63,300 nt of DNA, from NCBI GenBank assembly GCA_014381985.1, contig JACNKP010000028.1, forward strand, positions 1 to 63,300, written 5' to 3'. The notes below the pieces were generated by a model. It had not been told where the DNA came from. It ran no database searches and saw only the letters and a program-made list of their open reading frames with translations. The position numbers and the translations under genes were made by a program. The stretch comes from SAR92 clade bacterium. Lineage in GTDB: Bacteria; Pseudomonadota; Gammaproteobacteria; Pseudomonadales; Porticoccaceae. This document shows positions 1-6,590 of the stretch, one piece after another. Every line of letters begins with the position of its first letter. Within the stretch, counting starts at the first letter, position 1.

Positions 1-75
1 AGAGAATTTTTTTTATAAAAGAATTTTACATCATGATAAAGAGACTTTCGGTTACCGTTGAGTGGGTTAACAGGT

Positions 76-282
76 CTATTTCTTGTGTCTTATCATCACA
101 ACTGATAATTCATTCTTTCCATTTCCGAAGAATCTATCCAATTCAGATTTAACGAATCCAATATTAGTCTTATCAATGGGTTCCAATACCTGAATATCGA
201 CCTGACCCAGATTATTAATAGATCTGGTCAATTCAGACTTAGTCTTTGGAAGAACCACTTTTGTACTATATTTTCCTAACAC
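76..282 (-). CDS. Small protein of unknown function, probable element cargo
   Basis: A 68-residue, charged protein with no motif I recognise; no signal peptide or membrane segment is apparent. The start is a GTG. An AGGAG ribosome binding site at 290-294 lies 7 bases upstream, which supports translation. It is the last gene of the visible minus-strand run and follows the ribbon-helix-helix gene by about 75 bases, so the two are probably co-transcribed. No function can be assigned. Confidence 0.5.
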   Translation of the reverse strand: MLGKYSTKVVLPKTKSELTRSINNLGQVDIQVLEPIDKTNIGFVKSELDRFFGNGKNELSVVMIRHKK

Positions 283-356
283 TCATAAACTCCTTATAAA
301 ATCCTCATTAATAAATCCAACCTGATAGATCGGTCGAGTCAGACAGCGAAACCATG

Positions 357-563
357 TTAGACACGATTGAGAGGTGTTCTACCCGTCATCTGATAAAGGG
401 TATTCCAGTTTTGAATCTCTGGGACAGTCTTGTCGACATATCCTCTCATTAATTCGATCAATGTCTGGGTTCTATTCGTGTTCTTAAAATCACAAGACTC
501 ATCAAATACCTCTATCAACTCGTCTGGGACTCTAAAGTTAATTAACCTTCTATCACTATTCAT
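357..563 (-). CDS. Ribbon-helix-helix (CopG/Arc-like) DNA-binding protein
   Basis: A 68-residue protein. Residues 6-13 (RLINFRVP) read as the beta strand that inserts into the DNA groove. They are followed by two helices with a TNRTQTLIELMRGYV segment at about residues 29-43, the usual shape of CopG/Arc/MetJ-type repressors. An AGGAG ribosome binding site precedes the ATG. Such proteins often control copy number or transcription of plasmids and integrative elements. Its gene borders the non-coding spacer 564-925, which holds repeated motifs and may be its target. The fold is well supported by pattern; the regulatory role is inferred. Confidence 0.65.
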   Translation of the reverse strand: MNSDRRLINFRVPDELIEVFDESCDFKNTNRTQTLIELMRGYVDKTVPEIQNWNTLYQMTGRTPLNRV

Positions 564-925
564 ACTTATTACTCCTAATACCTTTCTGTGTGTTTGTATC
601 CTTATCTATACTATTTCTTTAATACACGACTAAAACCAAGAAAGAATCTCGGGTTAATCCATCGTGAATTAGAGGTCATTTATGACGGCAATAGATGTGT
701 ATGTTTATCATTTATTTATATGACAAAGTGTTTAAAAGACGGACTTTTCAAGTAATAAGACGTCTCTCTGTTGTCTCGTGGCGTCCGAACAGGGGATGAT
801 GAAAGGTTAAGGTCGGACTTTTGATCAATAGAATTTTTACACGGCATTTTTTAGAACAGACGACATAGACAAGGGTTTCATATATCTCTCGTATAAACAT
901 TTGAGAAGGTATATCTGAAATCGGT
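564..925. other. Non-coding spacer with repeated TCGGAC motifs, possible replication origin or operator
   Basis: This gene-free stretch of 362 bases lies between the HUH Rep-like gene and the ribbon-helix-helix gene. It contains CGGACTTTT twice (740-748 and 814-822) and an inverted GTCCGA/TCGGAC pair (783-788 and 813-818). It also holds an AAAAG-ACGGA-CTTTT mini-hairpin (735-749) and one copy of a 16-base AT repeat (704-719) that recurs at 1462-1477. A position directly downstream of a Rep gene is compatible with a rolling-circle origin or an operator. This is inference; no nick site can be assigned. Confidence 0.4.
704..719. repeat. 16-base AT-rich direct repeat, copy 1
   Basis: TTTATCATTTATTTAT occurs here and again, identically and in the same orientation, at 1462-1477. 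The sequence is low in complexity, but an exact 16-base copy within 760 bases is notable. It may be a protein-binding or origin-related repeat, or chance in AT-rich DNA. Confidence 0.4.
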
Positions 926-1456
926 TTAAATAATCCCCCTGTCAGGGGGAAGGGTCATATTATCCCAATCAACGGAATCCCTAATATCACTCTTGGATGA
1001 ACACTTGGTTATATACTCAATCCATCCGGTGGAATACATAGGTTGGATATCAATGGCATATTTGCTTTTGCTTAGACCTAATAGAGTCTTTCCCCATGAC
1101 CTTTTTATCAAATCAACAAACTCATCATTCCTATCAGGGTAAGGGTTATCAATAACGCAGTGATAGTGAGTGTGAGTCTTTTGAGATCCTTCTTTAATAG
1201 GTATGACCGTCAGTTTCTTTCCATACCTTGTATTTGATGATTTGAGGAATGATTGGTTAAGTCGATTCATGAAATGCCTGAAGTTCTGACTATAATCTCT
1301 CCAGTCATTGGTATACATGGTTAGGGTTATAGCAAAAGGATTGATAAAATGAATGTTTTTCATCCAACCTCTCAATTCCTGTTGATAGTCCAAATAATTA
1401 ACCACTTTTATATCCCTCGTCCCCCTATTATTTTGAGTGTTTTTATTTATTATCAT
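926..1456 (-). CDS. HUH-type (rolling-circle Rep-like) endonuclease-related protein
   Basis: A 176-residue protein. H-T-H-Y-H at residues 95-99 followed by hydrophobic residues (CVI) fits the metal-binding HUH motif of rolling-circle initiators and relaxases. Downstream, W-I-E-Y-I-T-K at about 145-151 places a candidate nucleophilic tyrosine (Y148) three residues before a lysine, as in single-tyrosine Rep proteins. The N-terminal part has an FAITLTM beta strand typical of the first conserved Rep motif. There is no helicase domain, so it would depend on a host helicase. A GC-rich CCCCC/GGGGG hairpin at 934-948 lies in its last codons. The family is inferred from motifs; the exact family is unknown. 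Confidence 0.65.
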   Translation of the reverse strand: MIINKNTQNNRGTRDIKVVNYLDYQQELRGWMKNIHFINPFAITLTMYTNDWRDYSQNFRHFMNRLNQSFLKSSNTRYGKKLTVIPIKEGSQKTHTHYHCVIDNPYPDRNDEFVDLIKRSWGKTLLGLSKSKYAIDIQPMYSTGWIEYITKCSSKSDIRDSVDWDNMTLPPDRGII

Positions 1457-1461
1457 TTATC

Positions 1462-1477
1462 TTTATCATTTATTTAT
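1462..1477. repeat. 16-base AT-rich direct repeat, copy 2
   Basis: Second exact copy of the repeat at 704-719. It spans the junction between the coiled-coil gene (stop codon at 1474-1476) and the start region of the HUH Rep-like gene, so it could overlap translation-initiation or operator signals for that gene. Confidence 0.4.
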
Positions 1478-1794
1478 GCGACTCTCACCAGTCTCTCTAA
1501 TTCATAAATTCGTTCTTTTTTCTCAAACTCATTTTTTAAGTTTTTTACCTTTTTATTAAATCGTGAATTCCGTCCGTACATTCTTCTCTTTAATCTTGCC
1601 CTTTCTTCAACGACCTCGTTTAACTCATCTTCGAGTTTGCGTATTTTTGTGTCCTTGTCGCCTTCATCCATTAGTAGAGATTCAATAAAGTTTTCATGTT
1701 CTTGTATTTCTTTTTGGTAATTCGATATCAAATTTATTAAATCTCCCACACTCAAATCCTTCACTATATTTGTTAGCAATTCTTCTTTCTTCAT
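1474..1794 (-). CDS. Small coiled-coil protein, probable element cargo
   Basis: A 106-residue, highly charged protein. From about residue 20 to 100 it is rich in E, K, L and R with heptad-like spacing, so an extended coiled coil is expected. A basic patch (ARLKRRMYGRNSRFNKK) lies at about residues 67-83 and could bind nucleic acid. A GGAG ribosome binding site stands about 8 bases before the ATG. The HUH Rep-like gene follows after a short gap, suggesting co-transcription. No family is recognised; a role as a Rep accessory protein is only a guess from position. Confidence 0.55.
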   Translation of the reverse strand: MKKEELLTNIVKDLSVGDLINLISNYQKEIQEHENFIESLLMDEGDKDTKIRKLEDELNEVVEERARLKRRMYGRNSRFNKKVKNLKNEFEKKERIYELERLVRVA

Positions 1795-1856
1795 TATGTT
1801 GTCACTCCATTATTATTTTTCATGGTTCTATTATCTCAAAACAGTTGTTTTAAGAT

Positions 1857-1885
1857 CGGACAGATGGAGTATTAAGAGTTGTCCG
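1857..1885. repeat. Inverted repeat CGGACA/TGTCCG after the first element gene
   Basis: CGGACA at 1857-1862 pairs with TGTCCG at 1880-1885 around a 17-base loop, overlapping the last codons of the 1872-2183 gene. It carries the same CGGAC core seen in the 564-925 spacer. It could be a transcript-end hairpin, although it has no T tract, or a binding site for an element-encoded regulator. Confidence 0.35.
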
Positions 1886-2183
1886 TTTTAAGAGATATAT
1901 CGATGAAATTCTCTCGTTCGATCTTTCGGAGATGTTTCTTATACATACGTTCGACTAATTGAGGAGATAGGTCTTTTCCTCGACTGGATTTGTAATTCTT
2001 GGAGTTGAGATAATCGGAGATGTCTTTATATCTCCATGACTTCCCTCTTAACGCCTCTATGACTCTTATGAGTTCCTCTTGATACCTTGATAACCCACAA
2101 AGACCTGAGAGTTTGGTTTCCACGGAAATAACGAGGTCTAATTTCTCTCTTTTATGGGGACTTAAAGAGAGTTCATGGAGCAT
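1872..2183 (-). CDS. Small protein with a recombinase-linker-like segment, abutting glmS
   Basis: A 103-residue protein from the ATG at 2183. An in-frame upstream ATG at 2255 lies inside glmS and is less likely. Residues 52-90 (YKDISDYLN..., SSRGK..., LVERMYKKHLRK) resemble the 'IAxxLNxxG-TxRGKxW-xxxVxxIL' pattern of the domain that follows the catalytic part in large serine recombinases. The catalytic domain itself is absent. It could be a DNA-binding accessory protein such as a directionality factor. It lies only 25 bases past the glmS stop, so glmS read-through may express it. A short hairpin (2186-2204) sits in that gap. The assignment is tentative. Confidence 0.45.
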   Translation of the reverse strand: MLHELSLSPHKREKLDLVISVETKLSGLCGLSRYQEELIRVIEALRGKSWRYKDISDYLNSKNYKSSRGKDLSPQLVERMYKKHLRKIERENFIDISLKTDNS

Positions 2184-2208
2184 TAATAAGGAGAATTGCC
2201 TTATAAAT

Positions 2209-4038
2209 CTACTCCACCGTGACTGACTTGGCCAAATTTCTTGGCTGATCAACATCGGTACCTTTTAATAACGCCACATGATATGAAAGCATTTGGAGGG
2301 GCAAGGTATAGACAATCGCCTCAAGACTTTTAGGGACCGGCGGCATATCAATCACGGTAATGCCCGGCTCATTACTAAAGTTCGCGTTGCAGTCAGCAAA
2401 CACAAACAATTCTCCACCTCGAGCGCGCACTTCGTGAAGATTAGACTTGAGCTTGTCCAGCAATTCATTATTGGGGGCAATCGTTACCACCGGCATATCT
2501 TCGTCTACTAATGCCAACGGCCCGTGCTTTAGCTCCCCAGAAGGGTATGCCTCGGCATGAATATAAGAAATCTCTTTAAGCTTGAGAGCCCCTTCTAATG
2601 CAATTGGGTACTGCTCACCGCGGCCTAAGAAAAGGGCATGGTGCTTATTAGCGAAGGCCTCTGACACCTTTTTAATGACCGGATCGAGGGCTAACACGCG
2701 CTCACAAAGCCCCGGAAGTTGGTGCAGGTTTTTAACCCACTCGGCTTCCATGCCTGCTGGCAAACCAGTGTGTCTGCCCAAAGATAGCGTCAAGAGCTGC
2801 AAAGCCACTAGCTGTGTTGTAAATGCTTTGGTCGAGGCCACTCCAATCTCAGGGCCCGCCATGGTCATCAACGAAATATCTGATTCTCGGACAAGGGAGC
2901 TGTTAGCCACATTGCAAATAGCCACAAAGCCAAGGTAGCCGCTTTCTTTGGCCTTGTGAAGTGCCGCCAGAGTGTCTGCAGTCTCTCCTGATTGGGAGAT
3001 AGTGACAAATAACGTCCCATCAGGCACTGCAACTTTACGATAACGGTACTCACTAGCGACTTCAACCTGGCAGGGGACACCCGCCATATCTTCAAGCCAA
3101 TACTTTGCGACTAATCCAGAATGGAAGCTGGTTCCGCACGCGATGATATGAATATTTTTAGTCTGTGCAAAAAGGCCCTCAGCTTGGTGCCCGAACACGG
3201 CCTCGAGAATATGGTCAGCGCCAATACGGCCGGCGAAAGTATCGGCCAACACGGTTGCCTGTTCGAACATTTCTTTTTGCATGAAGTGGCGATATTGCCC
3301 TTTATCGGCAATTTGGTCCGTTTCGCTTAGCTGATGTAGTTCTCGCTTAACTGCTTTACCATTAGCACCAAATACGGTGTACGCCTCGCTAGAAAGCTCT
3401 ACCACATCACCTTCTTCAAGATAGACAAAGCGATCGGTGACCTGGCGTAACGCCATCTGGTCTGAGGCGATAAAGTGCTCGTCCATACCAACGCCAACAA
3501 CTAGCGGACTGCCGCTTCGAGCGCCTATGATCAGGCCAGGATATTCATCAGACATTACCCCCAAGGCATAGGCCCCCCTAAGGCGAGCTATGGTCTTATT
3601 GACTGCGGATCTAAGATCCGTACAGGTCTCAAGTTGTTGATGAATAAGGTGTGCGATAACTTCACTGTCCGTATCAGACTGAATCTCATAGCCCGCGGCT
3701 ATCATCTCCTCGCGCAGGGCGTCATGATTTTCAATGATGCCGTTGTGTACGATCGATATGCCAGAGGACACATGGGGGTGCGAATTTGTGCTGCTAGGTG
3801 CTCCGTGCGTCGCCCACCGTGTGTGTGATATCCCGGTATTGCCAGACACAAAGTTACCTTTGCAGACAGCCTCTAGATCAGCAACTTTGCCAATGGTTTT
3901 GCGTGTCTGCAGCACGTTATCGCTGTCTAGAATCGACAGCCCTGCAGAATCATAGCCTCGATATTCAAGACGATGCAGGCCTTCAATAAGAATCTTATAC
4001 ACATTACGCTGAGCAGTAGCGCCGACTATTCCACACAT
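2209..4038 (-). CDS. glmS: Glutamine--fructose-6-phosphate aminotransferase (isomerizing)
   Basis: Makes glucosamine-6-phosphate from fructose-6-phosphate and glutamine, the first step toward UDP-GlcNAc for peptidoglycan and lipopolysaccharide. At 609 residues it is full length. It starts MCGIVGA, with Cys2 as the N-terminal glutaminase nucleophile. Two SIS sugar-isomerase domains follow, with the CGTSFHSG and SQSGETADT motifs in the first and the GRGEQYPIALEGALKLKEISY stretch in the second. The C terminus ends in the conserved DQPRNLAKSVTVE tail. It lies 3 bases after glmU in the same direction, so the two form one operon. A probable mobile element begins directly after its stop codon. Confidence 0.98.
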   Translation of the reverse strand: MCGIVGATAQRNVYKILIEGLHRLEYRGYDSAGLSILDSDNVLQTRKTIGKVADLEAVCKGNFVSGNTGISHTRWATHGAPSSTNSHPHVSSGISIVHNGIIENHDALREEMIAAGYEIQSDTDSEVIAHLIHQQLETCTDLRSAVNKTIARLRGAYALGVMSDEYPGLIIGARSGSPLVVGVGMDEHFIASDQMALRQVTDRFVYLEEGDVVELSSEAYTVFGANGKAVKRELHQLSETDQIADKGQYRHFMQKEMFEQATVLADTFAGRIGADHILEAVFGHQAEGLFAQTKNIHIIACGTSFHSGLVAKYWLEDMAGVPCQVEVASEYRYRKVAVPDGTLFVTISQSGETADTLAALHKAKESGYLGFVAICNVANSSLVRESDISLMTMAGPEIGVASTKAFTTQLVALQLLTLSLGRHTGLPAGMEAEWVKNLHQLPGLCERVLALDPVIKKVSEAFANKHHALFLGRGEQYPIALEGALKLKEISYIHAEAYPSGELKHGPLALVDEDMPVVTIAPNNELLDKLKSNLHEVRARGGELFVFADCNANFSNEPGITVIDMPPVPKSLEAIVYTLPLQMLSYHVALLKGTDVDQPRNLAKSVTVE

Positions 4039-4041
4039 TCT

Positions 4042-5418
4042 TTAATCTTCCTTGTTGTTTTTGGTTGGCCGTTTCCAGCCGTCAATATTTCGTTGCTTGG
4101 CTCGACTTACCGCTAAGGCGTCTTTGGGCACGTCGCTAGTAAGGGTGGAGCCGGCACCAACAAAACCGCCGTCGGCAACCTTTATTGGCGCAACTAGGGT
4201 GCTGTTAGAACCCACAAATACATTGTCCCCTAAGTTGGTTTTATGCTTGTTAACGCCGTCGTAGTTGCAGGTAATGGTCCCCGCCCCAATATTCACGTTT
4301 TCTCCCAGCTCGGCATCGCCGACGTAACTGAGATGATTGATTTTGCTTCCTTTACCAACCTGTGCTTTTTTAGTCTCGACAAAGTTACCAACCTTTGTGT
4401 CACTGGCAAGAACAGTACCCGGGCGAAGTCGCGCAAAAGGCCCCACTATGGCGCGGTCGCCTACGATAGAACCCTCAATGATTGTGTTAGCCTTAATTTC
4501 AACGCCATCACCGATCGTGCTATCAGTGATAATACAATTGGGCCCAATGGATACTCCACTACCCATCACAACGCTACCTTCAAACACGCAGTTAATGTCA
4601 ATAAAATTGTCGGTGCCCGCGGTTAACTCACCACGCTGGTCGAAGCGCTGTGGATCAGCAAGGCTCGTACCAGACGCCATTAATGTTTCGGCTTGCCGCT
4701 TCTGGTGTGCTCGCTCTAACTGGCTCAATTGAATTCTATTATTCACGCCTTCTACCTCAGTGGCCGACTTAGGATGAATGCTGCAAACCTCAACGTCATT
4801 GTCTCGAGCAATGGCGATTAGGTCTGTCAGATAATACTCTCCCTGAGCATTATTATTCGTTATTTTTGGTAGCCAGGCTCTTAATTGGCTCGCCCGCAAC
4901 GCTATGACTCCTGTATTGACTTCGGTAATCTCTAGCTGATCTGCTGTCGCATCTTTTTGTTCAATTATAGACGCTATTGCCCCATTTTGAGCGCGAACAA
5001 TCCTGCCATAGCCATCTGGTTTATCTAAATTGATGGTTAAAAGGCCCATGGACTTGTCGGTCACTACATTAAGGATATCGGCGATAGTAGATGACAATAT
5101 GAGGGGAACATCACCATATAAAATCAATACGTTCGCTTGTTCACAAACATGTGGCACCGCCATCTGAACTGCATGAGCAGTCCCCAGCTGTTCTTTTTGT
5201 TGCACAAAAACATGTCCTGCATTGGCAAAGGCATGCTCTACCATTTCCGCGCCGTGGCCGGTGACTATAATCCTTTTTGCGTCGGCGATTGTCTCTGTCG
5301 CTGCCACCACGTGAGCCAACATTGAACGGCCTGCCAGTTTGTGCAGCACCTTGGGCTGCGCAGAGCGCATTCGTGAGCCCTTTCCTGCTGCTAGGATTAT
5401 GATATTGGTGTTAGTCAT
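4042..5418 (-). CDS. glmU: Bifunctional UDP-GlcNAc pyrophosphorylase / glucosamine-1-phosphate acetyltransferase
   Basis: Catalyses the last two steps of UDP-GlcNAc synthesis: acetylation of glucosamine-1-phosphate, then uridylyl transfer from UTP. The N-terminal domain carries the nucleotidyltransferase signature LAAGKGSRM near residues 9-17. The C-terminal half is a left-handed beta-helix of hexapeptide repeats, with the ITCNYDG and VGSNSTLVAP motifs of the acetyltransferase site. I chose the ATG at 5418 (458 residues) because it fits family length. An in-frame ATG at 5436 adds six residues and cannot be excluded; neither has a strong ribosome binding site. It is co-directional with glmS. 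Confidence 0.97.
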   Translation of the reverse strand: MTNTNIIILAAGKGSRMRSAQPKVLHKLAGRSMLAHVVAATETIADAKRIIVTGHGAEMVEHAFANAGHVFVQQKEQLGTAHAVQMAVPHVCEQANVLILYGDVPLILSSTIADILNVVTDKSMGLLTINLDKPDGYGRIVRAQNGAIASIIEQKDATADQLEITEVNTGVIALRASQLRAWLPKITNNNAQGEYYLTDLIAIARDNDVEVCSIHPKSATEVEGVNNRIQLSQLERAHQKRQAETLMASGTSLADPQRFDQRGELTAGTDNFIDINCVFEGSVVMGSGVSIGPNCIITDSTIGDGVEIKANTIIEGSIVGDRAIVGPFARLRPGTVLASDTKVGNFVETKKAQVGKGSKINHLSYVGDAELGENVNIGAGTITCNYDGVNKHKTNLGDNVFVGSNSTLVAPIKVADGGFVGAGSTLTSDVPKDALAVSRAKQRNIDGWKRPTKNNKED

Positions 5419-5436
5419 AGTGGTATCGCTTATCAT

Positions 5437-5681
5437 CTCAATGTAATCATCGTGTCGGTGGTTTTACGGTACTGGGAATAAGGCCGCAACTCAAGAGCAT
5501 TATATCTCTTATGTATACGCCGTCGCATTATTTCTCGCCGTGTATCCCGATGATTCGTCGATTCTTTTTTTTACTTCATTTCGTAGATTGCTGGTTATTT
5601 TTCGTATATTGTAATGGTTCAGTTACTGGGCTTAACAAACTACTGATCTATAAACTATCACTGAGATTTCTGAGGTCCCCA
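5437..5681. promoter_or_regulatory. Divergent intergenic region between glmU and the carnitine operon
   Basis: It separates two divergently transcribed units, so it must hold promoters for both glmUS (minus) and the carnitine operon (plus). The plus-strand frame of the first operon gene stays open back to 5511, but that translation does not resemble its family. A GAGGT ribosome binding site at 5672-5676 marks the real start at 5682. No regulator gene adjoins it and no operator palindrome was evident. Confidence 0.5.
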
Positions 5682-6590
5682 ATGCCATTAAATATCAAAA
5701 CTAACGTTTTTATCACCTGTGCCGTTACTGGCTCGGGCAGTAGCCAAGATCGCAGCGCCGAGGTGCCTCGCTCACCAAAACAAATTGCAGATAGTGCTAT
5801 CAAAGCGGCCAAAGCAGGGGCCGCGATTGTGCACTGTCATGTGCGCGACCCAGAAACCGGGGTGGGATCAAGAGATCCGAAGCTCTACCGAGAGCTGACT
5901 GAGCGAATTCGGGATTCGTCTACTGACGTGGTGCTTAACCTAACGGCGGGAATGGGGGGTGATGTCGTTTTTGGTCCTTCGTCCGCACCACTGCCATTGC
6001 AAGAAGGTACTGACATGGGCAGCGCTGAAAGCAGGATAGAACCTATGGCTGATTGCTTGCCTGAAATCTGTACCCTGGATTGCGGCACAATGAATTTTGC
6101 AGAAGCCGACTATGTCATGACCAATACTCCTGGCATGTTGCGGGCTATGGGCAGCATGATGACCGAACTGGGTATTAAGCCTGAAATTGAGGCCTTTGAT
6201 ACTGGGCATCTGTGGTTTGCAAAGCAGTTAGTGGAAGAGGGGGTTCTGGATAGCCCCGCTTTAGTGCAGCTTTGTATGGGAATTCCTTGGGGGGCTCCTA
6301 ATGATCTAAACACGTACATGGCGATGGTGAATAATATCCCTAGTGATTGGAACTGGTCTTCGTTTTCTATCGGTCGCCATCAAATGCCGTACGTTGCAGC
6401 GTCAATTTTAGCTGGCGGCAATGTGCGTGTCGGCTTAGAAGATAATATCTGGCTAGAGAAGGGCGTACTTGCGACTAACGAAGCGCTAGTTCAAAGGGCT
6501 GTCACTATTGTCGACGCCATGGGCTCTAGTATTATGACGCCACAGCAGGTCCGAGATCAGCTAGGCTTAACTAAAAGGGCCCCGCGATGA
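5682..6590 (+). CDS. BKACE-family beta-keto acid cleavage enzyme, probably 3-dehydrocarnitine cleavage
   Basis: The BKACE (DUF849) family condenses a beta-keto acid with acetyl-CoA to give acetoacetate and a new CoA ester. With carnitine dehydrogenase next door, the likely substrate is 3-dehydrocarnitine and the product betainyl-CoA. At 302 residues it has the usual length. Metal ligands fit V-H51-C-H53-V-R-D near the N terminus and E253 in the VGLEDN motif. The start is the ATG at 5682 with GAGGT five bases before it; the longer open frame from 5511 reads as non-family sequence. The stop overlaps the next start (ATGA), so translation is coupled. Substrate is inferred from context. Confidence 0.88.
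   Translation: MPLNIKTNVFITCAVTGSGSSQDRSAEVPRSPKQIADSAIKAAKAGAAIVHCHVRDPETGVGSRDPKLYRELTERIRDSSTDVVLNLTAGMGGDVVFGPSSAPLPLQEGTDMGSAESRIEPMADCLPEICTLDCGTMNFAEADYVMTNTPGMLRAMGSMMTELGIKPEIEAFDTGHLWFAKQLVEEGVLDSPALVQLCMGIPWGAPNDLNTYMAMVNNIPSDWNWSSFSIGRHQMPYVAASILAGGNVRVGLEDNIWLEKGVLATNEALVQRAVTIVDAMGSSIMTPQQVRDQLGLTKRAPR

Larger units (their letters stand above)
1..2208. mobile_element. One end of a probable integrated element next to the glmS 3' end
   Basis: Visibly more AT-rich than the rest of the window and densely packed with small minus-strand genes of non-housekeeping type: an HUH Rep-like protein, a ribbon-helix-helix protein, a coiled-coil protein and a small recombinase-linker-like protein. 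It begins right after the glmS stop codon. The 3' end of glmS is a known integration target; Tn7-family elements use it through TnsD. No tns genes, tyrosine integrase or Tn7-like end sequence is visible here, so the mechanism is unknown. The far end and the attachment repeat lie beyond base 1. Calling it a mobile element is inference from content, composition and position. Confidence 0.65.

Noticed and set aside
934-948. CCCCC/GGGGG hairpin in the end of the HUH gene, considered as a terminator
   Set aside because: The stem is 5 bp and followed by only a mixed A/T stretch; it lies inside coding sequence.
2186-2204. ATAAGG/CCTTAT hairpin after glmS, considered as a terminator
   Set aside because: The stem is weak and AT-rich with no T tract; it may at most affect translation of the next gene.
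2293-3989. Plus-strand open frames across glmS
   Set aside because: They are antisense shadows of the well-conserved glmS frame.
5300-5320. CACGTGAG sequence inside glmU, considered as another parS site
   Set aside because: Only the central CACGTG matches; the flanks differ from the palindrome at most positions.
5511-5681. N-terminal extension of the BKACE frame
   Set aside because: It reads as hydrophobic, non-family sequence; the GAGGT site and the family N terminus mark 5682 as the start.
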